DNA of 64,000 nt, taken from Fulvia fulva (taxonomy: Eukaryota; Ascomycota; Dothideomycetes; Mycosphaerellales; Mycosphaerellaceae). The notes under the pieces were generated by a model. The model had not been told where the DNA came from. It did no database searches and saw only the letters and a program-made list of their open reading frames with translations. Position numbers and translations under genes: made by a program. Shown here piece after piece: positions 45,081 to 57,492 of the stretch. Each line of letters opens with the position of its first letter. Position 1 is the stretch's first letter. Where the stretch lies: contig NC_063012.1 in the NCBI RefSeq assembly GCF_020509005.1, forward strand, positions 3,348,001-3,412,000, read 5' to 3'.

Positions 45081-48000
45081 TCATCGTTTGGCTGACTTTG
45101 CCTTCTTCACAAGTTTACTACCACCTGACAGGTACAACCAAGACGCGGCAAAGACAACCACAAAGTTGAATGCGCAGAAAAGCCAGAAAATGCCTGCACA
45201 CGGGTCAATACAGTGAGAATGTCGTGGCATGGGAAGACTTACCATAATTGCGCCAGATGTTCTGTGCATAGACGTTGAAGGAGGCAGCAAAGGCATCGCC
45301 ATTGGCATACTGGCAGAACCCACAGAAGCCATCCTGAGGCGTTGTGACGTATCCACCAGTCTGAGTGGCATAAGGTCCAGCGTAAGCGTCACATGTCTGG
45401 CCAGGAGGCGGCATGAACCTTGCAAATTCAGTATCCTCACAGACAACTGGGACATTGTGCGTGACCAATGACAGCATGCTCTCGAGGAGATACGTGAAGG
45501 GTGTCAAGTAATACCTAAAGGTGCGTACTGGATCAGCATCTTGTACATACGACGGAGACCTTCATGCTAAAGGGTCACTCACATCCATGACCGCCAAAAG
45601 GTCGGGGGCGCCTGGTATGGCACCACAACGCCGCAGAACGACACCACGAAGAGGAAGAATAGTGGCACCAGAATCGACGCTAGCAGTTCGTTGGGTGAGA
45701 AGGCAGCGATGGCTTGACCGAAGCTGACATAGTAGACTTCGAATAGTGTCACCAACAGCCACATCGATGCCGATGAGTACGTATCGCGTGGGAACCTGCA
45801 ATAGGTACGTTAGCCTGACTGCCTAGAATCGGTCGGAAGACGTACCATGTAGCCCAATACCAGCAGGCCCAGTATATGGTTCCGGCGAGGAATGACCAAG
45901 GCAGCTCTGGCAGTACCGCGGCACATGTGAATGCTACCCAGCTATATATCTTCGAGCTCTGCTCGCGCGACTGATATATGCTGCGCAGGTTCAGATAGCG
46001 AGGCTGGAGCTGCTGGATCAGAGGCGGGCTAATGGTGAGAGTCATGAAGATACTGAAGAGCCTCGATTGCATGTCCAGCTGTGGGTTGCCCAGATGCCAG
46101 AAAGTGAACGTGTTGAAGAGGCCGGTGAAGATGTGAAGCATGAACTTGCCGACGAGGTAATCCGGGCTTCTCCAGTAAGCTGCGAAGTTGCGGTAGGTAG
46201 TCGCATATATTTGCGCAGTCAGCGGCATGGCGTATTCGCGCTGGTCCTTGAGGTTGTCGGAGACTGCGGCATTGCGTCTTTCCTCGATGATTCTCTCGAT
46301 CTCCTGGGTGCGGGCCTGCTTCTCTTTCGAATCAGCCCAGGTATCGCCCCAATCCTGGCCATCGTAGTCGGGATTGCCGCTGCCAATCGCCTCAAGCATA
46401 TACTCCGCCGGGTTCTGCTTAGACGGGCACTTCTTAGCACCGTTACCTTCAAAGTAGTCTAGCAACTTTCGAGAACCACGGCCGAGCTCGCCGTGGTATA
46501 CAATTCGACCGCCCGACTTCAGTAGTACAACTTCGCCGAAGTGCTGGAAAAGCACGGCGCTGGGTTGATGGATGGTGCATAATATGGCCTGGCCGGCGTC
46601 AGCGAGTCTGCGGAGGAATCTGTAGAGCAAGTCACTTTGTTAGCAGAGTAGCCACATATTAGTAGAGTAGTGTGCCGTACCTAACAATGTTAAAAGCGGC
46701 TCCAGAGTCAAGCCCTGAAGTGGGCTCATCCAAGAACATCAGGAGTTCGGGCTTGCTGGCGAGCTCAACACCAATGGTCAACCTTTTACGTTGTTCCTGA
46801 TTCAGGCCATTTCCAATGGTTCCAATCGTTGCTCCGGCAATGCCTTCCATCTCCAGTAGCTTCAAGACCGTCTCGCAGTGCTCATACTTCTCTTCGAGTG
46901 GTACTTCTCGCGGCTGTCGTAGCTTTGCACTGAACCTCAGGGCCTCACGAACGGTAGCTACCGAACTGTGTCAGACATAATCAAGCAATAGTTCCATCTG
47001 TGTTGCTTACCTGTTGGTTCTTGAACATCCATCTGCTCAGCAAAGCCAGCTGCACGCTGAAAAGATTTGGGTAGAGGACGGCCATCGATGAGGAAGTCGC
47101 CCGCCACACTACCAAAGTTGATCCTTTGTGCTAAGGTGTTTGGTCTTGCCTGCACCGCTTGCACCCATCAACGCTGTCAACTTTCCTGGCTGCATGTATC
47201 CCTGCACGTCCTGCAACAGCTTCTTCTCACTGTTCTCGTAGGGTATGGTGTAATTCACATTCTGCCACGTGAAATCAGTCTCATTCTTCGCTACCGCTTC
47301 CTTCTCGCCAGCGGTATCTGAACCACTCGCCTCGCCATTAACCTTGGAGCTGGGCTCTTCGGCTGACTTTTCATCCGGTGTGTCGATGGACTCACGACTG
47401 GAGTTCTTCTCCAGATCATCGCCGCCTTGTCTTCCTGACTCCAGTGCCGCCTTGACTGAGTGTGGCGCTTGTCCTCTCCGGAACACCGTAACAGCGCCAC
47501 CACCCTTGTTGGGCTTTTGTATCTCCATGCCAACAGCAGTGAGTGTCACGAAGAACAGAAAGAAGGCGCATATAAAGCCCACATTCCGCCACAAGTGGCT
47601 TCGGGAGTACTGGTATGCCACCTGAATATAGTCGGGCCCCTGTACGATTACGGAGCCTGGCTGACTTCCTTGAATCGTGCAAGACTGGAACTCTGGCGTA
47701 GCTCCTGGGCCTTGGGGAACCAGGTTCGGTGGGATACACTGTATTTCCAGATTATAAAACTCATTGGCCATTAGACACTCAAATCCATACTGAACCGGAT
47801 TGATCCACCTGAGCCACGAGAACCAGGGATGCATCTTGCTGGGCGGAATGAGGTAGCCCGTGTATACGATCAAAGCTTGTATGGCAACACCAGAAAATCT
47901 CGTTGCTATATCCAGGTTGCGAGACAAAGCACCGACCGCGCGAAAGAAAGCGTACATGGTCATGGTGAGGAGGAAGAGCAGCAATAGGCTGATGAAGAAT

Positions 48001-50165
48001 TGCGATGGAGTCCGGGAGAGGTTGGCCATGAAGTACACCACAATGTCGAAAACGAAGACCTGGACAAGTACCAGTGGCACGTCAACAACAGTCTGAGCTA
48101 TGGCGTAGGCTGCTGGACGGTAGAACTGGAAGGATTTGTGCTTGAGCAATATGGACCGGGACTCGAAGGCGGCAGTCAGCTCGGCAAGAGCTAGGAGGGC
48201 ATTGAAGAGCAGTATGAAGAACAGCACACCTCCTCTGAGAAAGACTCCCAGGCTAGTGGCCGGGAGGTTGTAGAACAGGCTGCCGACGATCAGTGCCTGG
48301 AACAGGATGCCTCCCCATTTCCCTCCAAGAGACTGCTTGTCGCCGATCATGACCAAGAATTGCCTGTGCGTGCAAGCCCTTGCTTGCTGTGGAAGCTTAT
48401 TGTGTAGTTCTTGCGCTTGGTCGCTTTGCTCTGGTTTGCTTTACGCTCCTCCATTCTGCTTTGAGTCTCCTGCTCGAAAGCCTCAATTTCTGCAAGATTA
48501 CGCTGATACTGTTCGCTCTTGGAGAAGATGTCACCAAATGCTTCAGCTGTGCGAGGTGCACGGTCCTCCCATCCTTCTTTGATCTGTCTTTCGTGCTGGT
48601 TCGTTACACTCGTCAAGAAGTCTGCCGATGTCCAGCGTGCTTTCTGCACGAAGCCCAGATCCTTGAAGTAGGCCACTGCGTCGTCAGCGCTGCCGAAATA
48701 TGCGCAACGCCCTCCTTCGATGAGAAGTACTTTGTCGAATTGTTTGTAAAGTGTCTCGCCAGCTTGATATAGTGCGACAGCGGTGGATGTGTGCGCCATG
48801 TTCGTGAGTGAGTGCAGGGAGCTGACATACTCCAGGGCCGTACTGGCATCAAGACCACGAGTAGAATTGTCCCAGCATTGAGTCGATGCCTTGGTGATCA
48901 TGGCCTCTGCGATCGACACTCTCTTCTTCTCCCCTCCAGAGACACCCCGAACAAATTCATTGCCAACTTTTGTTCCAAGCGTATGCTCGATCCAGAAGAG
49001 CTTAATGACTGCCTGTAAGAATGACTTCACATACTGTGCTGGACTTTCACCCTCATTTCTGCTTTCCTTGCCCGGTGTCTTACACTTCAGAGCAAACTCC
49101 AACGTCACTCAAAGTAGCGTAATGGAGGTCATCTTCTGGGTTGTACAGTACTTCTCCCCTGTATTGCTTGAGCATTGTCTCTGCATCTGTGCCACCATAA
49201 GTAACGTCGCCATCGATAGATTCGAAGCCAGAGCGTTGGTTACCAAGGACTTTGAGGAATGAGCTACAACCTGAAGCTGGTCTTCCTAAAACCAGCAGCA
49301 TCTCGCCTGGCCGTATGCAGCCGGAGAAATCATCGATGATAGTCTTGACTGGCGGTTTACTGACAGCCGTGCGGCCTTTGGTGAGTAGTTCCCTGACCTT
49401 ACGCAACGGGCCAACGAAGGGATCAGAGAAGGTCGGCTGAAGAGCAGCTCCGAGCCCCATGCCCTTGATGGTAAGATGCTTGAACATCACGCCAACGTGT
49501 CTCGTCTGCTCCTCTTCTGAGTTCTGCTGACGAGTCCTGCCAAACATCTGACTCATCAAACGGTTGATCTCCGCCGGTTCTTCGCTATCCGCCTGAGTCG
49601 TCTCCCTACTCAGACTGTGGCCACTTCTGTTGGTGTTGCGCCTTGAGAGGTGCTTCATCAGGTCATCCTCAGTGAGTCGCCTCTGACCTGAAATCTGGAC
49701 GGGTCTTTCGGTATGCTGCTGCCTGTCCGCAGGTGAAGTTTCCTGCGGCATCACCGCTGTCAAATCCTCGCTGGAAGAAGAAGACATAGGAGACTCGGCT
49801 GCTTCGAAAGCACCGACATCTCCGACAGTCGCAACATGCTGCTCGCGGCGCTCGTCATTCGATGATGATGCAAGCCTTGCCGTGGCTATGGATGGAACAT
49901 TCGGCGCATGTTCGGCTCGACCAGACTTCCTTTCGAGCTCATCTGCAGGACCTACTACCTTCGATTTGCCATCGTCAAGACGCGATCCTGTGGTAATGCC
50001 CGTTGTAGAAATCCTTTGTGAAGCATTGTCGCCACTGCTAGGTGTGGTGATAGCACGATCTGCAACTTCCTGAGCAGATTGATGGCCGATGAAGCTTGTA
50101 CTCCTGGGCCAGTCTCCTTCTATCTCGCCATCAGGAATCGCTGGTCTCTTGGAAGGTCTCGTCAT
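45081..50165 (-). pseudogene. PDR-type ABC-G transporter with three frame breaks
   Basis: A full-length pleiotropic drug resistance ABC transporter is recognisable, laid out NBD1-TMD1-NBD2-TMD2. Segments are 47011-50165, 46681-46957, 45846-46619, 45583-45795, 45243-45514 and 45081-45193, with five normal introns of 49-68 nt. NBD1 has the Cys-type Walker A (LGRPASGCSSFLK), VSGGEKKRVSIAEAM and WDNSTRGLDASTALEY. NBD2 has [27 protein letters not shown] and [20 protein letters not shown] sequence. At about 49105, 48371 and 47141 the reading frame changes inside conserved sequence. Compared with the family, about 8, 4 and 8 bases are missing, the last just after the NBD2 Walker A. No intron can explain these steps. 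Between them the sequence is otherwise clean, so the decay is recent, or these are assembly errors. Confidence 0.75.
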
Positions 50166-51188
50166 TGTAAGCAGAAGGCCAGATACGCCGGTCACGATGG
50201 TTCTGTTGTGCTCCAGGTGACAATCTATGCTGAGACCTGAGACGTTGTGTCCCTACTATGCATTCGACAACGACCCATAGCAGCAAAGCAGAGTTTCAAG
50301 TTGCGCGCCTCCGCCTCCGGTTCAGAAACTGCACCTAGATGCAACATCTTTGAATTGTTAGCATAACATGAGGTCCGCGGCAGCACGTGCACTGCGCTGC
50401 TCTCATTGTTGTCACGCCCAGCGCCAAGATCGTTCGAGCGTGTTGTGGCTGTTTTGAGATTGCCAGATTGATCAATGTGTGGAACGCAACGTGCAGAATA
50501 TCGTCATCATTGCTTCTCTATTGTGGCTCCATTCTGCGGCACAGAGGTACTGTCTCCGGACCGAGCGCCTTGGAAAAGCGTCGATCTGTAGCAGCTGCCA
50601 AGGGGTAGATAAGAGAACGAAAGATTGGAGTTGTTGGTCGGTGATATAGCCTTGCCGAAAGACCAGTGTTCATGTGTTGATCCGATCATGTGATTCTGGA
50701 TATTGGCAGTCAAACTGCTGTTAGAGGCCATACGGCGGCTGAAAGTGATAGATCAGGTGCATATGTGCTATCAGCGCAGGTCATGGCTACATAAGTGTCG
50801 TGAACACAGCCCGCTCAAACACCTTGAGAACTGTATACCAGCGCTCAGTGACCGCCCCTCGCTTGCAGAGTCCTGTTGATCACGAAGTGCAGAGATACCC
50901 CTTGCTTGAACCGCGCCCACGCTCATGCTATGTGTAAGAATTAGGAATAGTAATGTGCTCGTTCGCGTAGGATCCCAGGGTGTTGTAATTCGCCGTCAGG
51001 CTCCGAAGTCTCTGTTCGTTGTTCAATCGCTGTGTCGCGTAGTGTAGCATTCGATACTGTTAGGTGTCTTGCTCGTCATTCCGTCCTGATTCCGGAGTGC
51101 CATTGCTCAGAGGCCCATACGGCTTAGCTAACGGCGTGCCATCATCCCTTCGCTTCCTGGCCGGCGGCTGTAACATCGGCCGGCACTT
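50166..51188. other. Intergenic: ABC transporter upstream region and fphA 3' flank
   Basis: About 1 kb between tandem minus-strand genes. Open frames are short and featureless. No RNA gene or repeat was recognised. Confidence 0.5.
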
Positions 51189-54100
51189 TCACGGAAGTTG
51201 CTCCTCCTGCTTCGTTTTCTGGTCCTCAAGCAATCGTATTTGCTCCTCGCTCTGTTTGCTGTGGTCCTCTTCCTTGGCAGCAGGGTCATCTGCAACGGCA
51301 GCAATCTTCACTCCGTCGGATAGAGTCGAGGCACCAGGAGCTTGCTGTGGTGGTTCGCCACTTGGTCGTGTATCAGCAGCCAGTGCAGACTGTTGACCTT
51401 CGTGGAACCATCCACCGCGCTCCCAGGAACCGCGCTTATATAGATTGGCCTTACGCGTCTGCTTGTCTACGATCCCTTCCATGATCTCTGAAAGGCGTGG
51501 AAACGAGATTGGCTTCAGAATCCACCCATCAAAGCCAGCGTCGATATAGACTTGTCGTTCTTTCTCGATCAGTGAAGCCGACACAGCAATGATGGGAACA
51601 CGACCATTGAGGGCAGCTCTATCCGAGAGTACACTTGCCGGATGTGACTTCTCATAAGATCGAATCATTTTGGTCGATGTTAGACCGTCGACAATGGGCA
51701 TCTACCACACAGGTTAGCAAGGACGTACGAAGATCACTGCATCTTGATCACAACATACCTGCATATCCATAAGGACGATGTCGAAGAACGCAGCTTTGTC
51801 ACAATAAGTGCTCGCGCATTCTTCTCCATTGACGGTCAAAAACACTTCGTGTCCCAATTTCTCCAGACGTTTTTTGATGATGCGACTATTAACGGGATCG
51901 TCTTCCGCTACCAAGACACGCATGTGCCCCGCATTCATTGCATTTTCTGTCGAGGTATTGGGTTTCAACTCCACAAGGCCACTTGTAGGTTCTGCAGTCG
52001 ACGCGGGCAAGGGCTGTGAAGATGGCCGTGCAGCGGCAGGCGAGTCCTGATAATCGTTTGGCATGCGCACCGGTCGGATTGGCTGGCCAGAATCAGCGAC
52101 GAGACTCTCACCCGGCAGAGATGCCCTCGTCGCTGCAATAGTGTGCGCGGAGCCCTGCATGATCTCTGCACTCTTGGGGCGAGTCTTGTATGGCGAGCCG
52201 GCACCATCAATACTGGTAAGAGTGTGCCGCTTCTCAAGTGACGGCCGTCTACCGGGGTTGGACCCGCGGCTATTCGACCGCTGCACGGTATGGCCATGAA
52301 CTCGATGCGGTTCTGAAATAGCATCAATCAGCCTGTCAGCCTCGCTCTTGCCACTGATGTTCGAAGACATGCTGAGTGCGCTCCGGCCCGACATCGTGCT
52401 ACCCATACTCCTTTTGCTAGTTGCACTCTCGGCACTGTTCTTTCGAAAGAGTGTATTCCTGTGTCCCCCGGAATTTCGCCGTGTGCCACTGCCACGTTCA
52501 ATCAATGTTACCATGCCCTCGATGGGGGGAGTCTGCGGGTGTTCTGTGAGCTCGGCATGAGGAGTTACTGAACCTTGTGTGTCAGCGCTCTCGAGAGCCT
52601 GCTGGTTTGATTCCGTATCCGGTAGATTGAATGGGAACTGTATCACGAATCGTGACCCTTTGCCTTCCTCAGACTTCAGCCGCAGTTGTCCATTCATATT
52701 CCTGACTATCCGCGCAACGACAGCCAGCCCTAGTCCGAGCGTTCTTGCTTCGTCCTTCTTGGTAGCTTCCGGCAGTGCCTTGTCAGTGATAACTGGTTCT
52801 GCAAGTATGTTCTCCGTCTCGGTTTGCACCTGCTCTAACTCGCGGAACAAAGCATCAAGCTTCTTGGAGCTCATTCCGACACCAGTGTCAGCCACACTAA
52901 TCTCGATATCGACGTGGCCTTCGCTTCGTGAGGCAACGTACATCTCCACCTTGACGCTGCCCTCGGATGTGTTCTGTATCGCGTTTGCAGTGACATTGCT
53001 GATGGCCTGACGCACTCTTCGTTGATCGCCGATGACTTGGCCAGGTAGCCCAGGGATGTCTGACACTTCATAGGACAGATTCTTCCGCCTTGCGTCGCCT
53101 TTGAACATGTCTGTCGCTTCATATAATGTGGCTGCAAGATCGAATACCTCATCTTTAACGAGTTCTCCTCCTTTCTCAGTCTTAGTGAGGTCAAGGAGAT
53201 CATTGATCACGTATATGAGTGATTTCGACGCCGAATGAGATTTCGCTAGGTTGTCGCGCGTCTCCTGATCCAGACTGCCTTCAAGAGCAATTTCCAGATA
53301 GTTGATGATTGCGTTCAAGGGCGTCCGCACTTCGTGTGCGGAATTCGCAAGGAGCAATCGAGTAAGCTGGCTATTCTGTAGCGCAGCCTCCTTCTGCCTC
53401 CAGACCTCAATGAACTTGCCGTAGACCAAGCATAAGACAGCTGCTGTCTCTATCTCTTCCTCTGTCCATTCCCGACACTTACCGACGATGGTTTCGTTCC
53501 ATGTGCGGAAACTCTTCCGTGGCTCAAGGTAACCTTCAGTGCCTTCTTTCACGAACTTCTCGTAGGGATTGCCAGCCCACTTCACCTCTTTCATCTGCCC
53601 TCTGCGGCAGAACACTATGAAATCCTGTCCACCGACAGATAGCGGTACAAGGAGCAGGCCGGCTATCTCGCTAAATCCAGGCGGGTACCGTAGATCCGGG
53701 AAGTCATCTTTGATATCTTGCGAAGTCATCACATTGGTGACACAACGCATACGCAGGTACTCGAGCATGGCAAGAGCTTCTTGAGAGTGTTCCAGATGAC
53801 CCAGGATCTTTGTTTCATCTCGAATGGAAAGCAGTCCAAAGTCCGCGTCGAATAGCTTCAGCAAATCTTCGGATGATGCGATAATGTAGCCCGAAGGATT
53901 GCTTTGGGTTGGGACGGTATTGATCAGCTTGCGTGCCTGCAGACGCGAAGCGTACGACAAACGCTCTATGTTTCGAGACGCAGAATCGCCGACCAGCCGA
54001 CACATTTTGCGAATTGGAAACGATACTCTCATGCCCCGTGAACCGTAGGTGTGGCACGCGATAAGGCCCCATAGTTCATTAAAAGCATTGATGGAGATAG

Positions 54101-55778
54101 ACATCGAAGATCGGACCGCCATATTCGCTAGGTACTTCAAGTGAATTGGCGACATCGCACGAAGGTACGAGTACGTAAGATCCAACGGAGTTTCCAGGTC
54201 TTCAACAGTTCTGCACACGAGTCGTGCTGTCTCCTGGTCTCTGTCGTAGAGCATACGAACCTTGTTGATCTTGTAGAGCTCTCGGGCCTGCTTTGGGATG
54301 TCCGAGGCTGGAAAGTTCAGCCCTTTGTAGAGGTCAGTGGTCGCACGGGGATCGACCAATTCTGTGACAACACGGCCGTTCCACTGATGGTCGAACTGGT
54401 AGACCATGACGCGATGAAAGCCTGTAAGCTCCTTCACCACGCCTACCAGCGTCTTGAGAAATTTCTCGAGGTTTGGTGCAGCTGCTAGTTGCTCCTGCAC
54501 TTGAGACATAATGTTGAAAACCTCCATTGCTGCTGCTTCGCCCTTGCGTTTCCGAGCGCTCCGAAGCACGCGCAGAGGTTTGCTCGTATTTTGGGTGCTC
54601 TCGTTGAACTCCTCATCGGTGGGCTTGCTGTTGAGAGTATCCTCGGGAGGCTCAGGTGTCATGTCATTCGGCGGCACAAGTGGATTATGGGGATCATCCT
54701 CCAGCTCGAATTCGCAAATGATCAAATGGGGGTGACGCTCGTTGATGTGCATCGCGCACCAGAACTTCTGGTTCTTACGCTGAGGATTGCGTATTGACAT
54801 GGTGAACACCTCCGGACCATTGGTCAATACGTCCGCTTCGTCATCTTTGATAAAGTCGACATGGTCAAGGAGATTGTCGGCCTGTTCCTCGGATAGGATG
54901 TCGGTAAAGCTTTCCAATGCGAAGAGCTGTCGTGGTGTGTATCCCATCATGCGCTTTGAGTTTTCACTGACGACCCTGACCAGGAGCTTGCCCTCTTGCT
55001 GCTCTTCCAGTGCTACAAGCAGTCCGAAGCCTTGCACTGCACCTGGTATGTGTATGGGCTCGTCTTCGCAACGTTGCAGCGTCTCCCCGTCCCTACCGGT
55101 GATTATTGCATGGCCCCCGTCGGACACAATGTGTTTGAAGCGTGCCGTCACCAACGGTCTGGTATCGTCTACGCTACTCTTCGTGCTCTTAACAGAAGGA
55201 GGGCGAATGGAGGAGGGATGTTCGCTCTGCGGTGCGGAACGATCACTCCCGGTCTCGGTGATGATCTCATTGATCAGCTGCTGCGAAGGAGGAAAGCCTG
55301 GGGACGCAACCTGGGATTCAGCAGTTGTAGAAGTGGAGGCTTGTCGACTCATGCTCAGTGAACCTTCCCGCCCTCGAGGCGACCTCTGTCGTTCTGTGCT
55401 CGTGCGGCCTGCTTTCGAATGCCCATTGCCATACGAGCTGTCGCTCCCCGCGTTGAATGACAACCGCCGTGAATGAGCAGCATTTTGAAAGTAACTTTCT
55501 GATCTCTCCCCCTTTGCAGTCGGCGTAGGCGTGGGATTGACGGAAACGACTGAGCGAATGGGGAACACACGATCGGTGGCAGCTGGGCTGAGCTGTCCCT
55601 CTACGCTGTTACTTGTGGCCGGAGACCGTGCGTGGTCGTGGAGACTGAGGCTCGGGCGCGCATCCTTGCCAGAGGGCTGAGATGCCTCCAGGGCATTGTC
55701 GCTTTGGCTCGTGTCGTTGTTGGTAGGCTCGCGGGCGTGTTCGCTGGATTGTCGATCGTGGTCCTCATCTGAAGGCAT
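51189..55778 (-). CDS. fphA: Fungal phytochrome: PAS-GAF-PHY photosensor, histidine kinase and response regulator
   Basis: This is a red/far-red light receptor and hybrid histidine kinase. Exons 51759-55778 and 51189-51701 join in phase 0 across a 57-nt intron and give 1510 residues. A Ser-rich N terminus of ~230 residues precedes the biliverdin-binding Cys in RCEDEPIHIPGAVQGFG. The GAF domain has VMVYQFDHQWNGRVVTELVD and FPASDIPKQARELY, and the PHY domain follows. The kinase core has the H-box NSAHEVRTPLNAIINY, the N-box around NVTANAIQNTSEG, and the G-boxes V-ADTGVGMS and LGLGLAVVARIV. The receiver has VLVAEDDPVNSR and the phospho-acceptor Asp in FDIVLMDMQ, directly before the intron. It continues MPIVDGL and ends in a ~70-residue charged tail. 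The start at 55778 (MPSDEDH) is the first ATG of the frame. Confidence 0.95.
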
Positions 55779-57492
55779 AGCGAAGGCCACCGAAGTGGCC
55801 GTACACGTGGGAACTAGGCTCTAGCTCGACAGGGATTGTCAGCTATGCGATGGTGCAGGGCAGGACACCCATCCACGAGCGTGTGTGGCTGCAGTATCCA
55901 AAGCGTGCTCTTTGACCGGACCTGCCTCCCCAGTATGATATCCTCAGCACACCAGCGACTCGTGCCGGGATGACGACCTAAAAGCCGTGTGTTCGCCACT
56001 GCCCACAATCCAGAGCGTGGTGGGCCGCATCTATCGCATCGAGGATAGCGTGTCTAGGGAAATTCTGCTGTGGCTGATGACGAGAGGATGTGTCGGCGAA
56101 TGTTCTGCTCGGCGTCGCAAGGTCGGAAGATGGCGATGGTGCGAGAGAGATGTCTCTGGGGTGTCGCTGGCGAACAATTGCGCGTGTCTCGGGCAGCAGG
56201 TGACAGCTGCGAATGGATCGAGTCGGCGTCGGGGTCCGCGGCGCGAGGTGTTGTGATGACGGGGTGCACGATGGGTGCAATGCTGCAGCGGTTGCACACA
56301 GCACAGCATGCAATTGTGCTGGATGCGTGCAGAGCTGGCCCAGCTGTCAGTCGTAGTGATGCCCGGGAACGCACAGTCCCTGGTGCTAATCCTGCCGACG
56401 AGTAATGTGCCGTAGTGGAGCTGATTTAGACTTTGGGCAGCGCAAGAAGCAAGAAGTCGTTTCGTGGAATCGTGGCGCGTGGAACAATGGACCACTGAAA
56501 TCTATGAGGCACGGTTGACGGACTGGTTGCAATGCATTCCATGGCCACGGTGGGGACACGCAAGATCTGCATGCTGTGCCTGCTGTGGGTGTGCCGCGAT
56601 GTGCAAGCGTGATGGGTAGGTATCGACGATGGGCAGAGCTCACGATGGGGAAGCAGCTGTATGACCCGTCCACATTGATTACATGTACTTACCAAGACAC
56701 ATGTACTGCCACAGCGCCTCCTCATCACTCTACTACATATCGAGGCTGCTGCACTATTTCTGCAGACATGTCAACGCTCTTTCCAGGTCGACAGCTACAG
56801 CTTGAACGCTGGCCCGTCGACTGCTACACTGGAAGTTTGGGAATTGCAGGCTCGTCTTAGCTCGTACAAGCCCGCATCATCTTCACATCATACGCACATT
56901 TTGGTCGCCGGCCGGTCTTGAAGTCGATGAAGCATGTGGCGCAGACTGGTCGCAACTACCAGCGCCCAGTGTCGAGGGAAAAGAACAGAGCAGGACTTGC
57001 ATGAAACGCACAAGCAATACATGTAGTACGAAACATACTCGTACATAATCATGGTGTCCTGTATTATTACAGTATTGGCGACATTTCCGTGCGCTGGATG
57101 GAGGCTGAACTCTACTCTCTAGCGCGCCCGGCACATCGAGATCTATCCGCGCAGCCACGTGAGCTCAATGATGGTTTCAGGTTCGCAACAACCAACATTA
57201 TCATCCTGACTATTCCACCCGTCACGCTTTCTGCGCTTCGTGCAGACGCGTGACTTGTTCGTCTTGAGCACCGTCCTTGTATGTCCCGAGCGCACGCACA
57301 TGCACAGCTACTCTGCTCTCTCTCGTCGTGACAGCGAATCTACTCCACGGCATCCGCTACAACCTACCACATGTGTCAAATCTGAGAGACGCGATTGGCC
57401 CTCAGCCGACACAAAGCGACCTCGCCATCCCCATCCGTCTTCTGCGACGCCACTCCGCAGCGACGTGCATGTCCTGCATCTGTGTCTGAAGC
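55779..57492. promoter_or_regulatory. Divergent region between fphA and the flavoprotein-ankyrin gene
   Basis: About 1.7 kb between genes that start on opposite strands. Several 90-150 codon frames exist but are Cys/His/Arg-rich, overlap each other and show no domain. No RNA gene or repeat was recognised. Both promoters should be here. Confidence 0.5.

Noticed and set aside
45515..45582. Possible fourth frame break in the ABC transporter at FWRSWM / YYLTPF
   Set aside because: Careful reading gives TGG AT + G TAT across a normal 68-nt intron, so the frame is preserved.
55978..56495. Overlapping 90-150 codon frames upstream of fphA
   Set aside because: They are Cys/His/Thr-rich, mutually overlapping on both strands and without motifs. 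This is the pattern of non-coding GC-balanced DNA.
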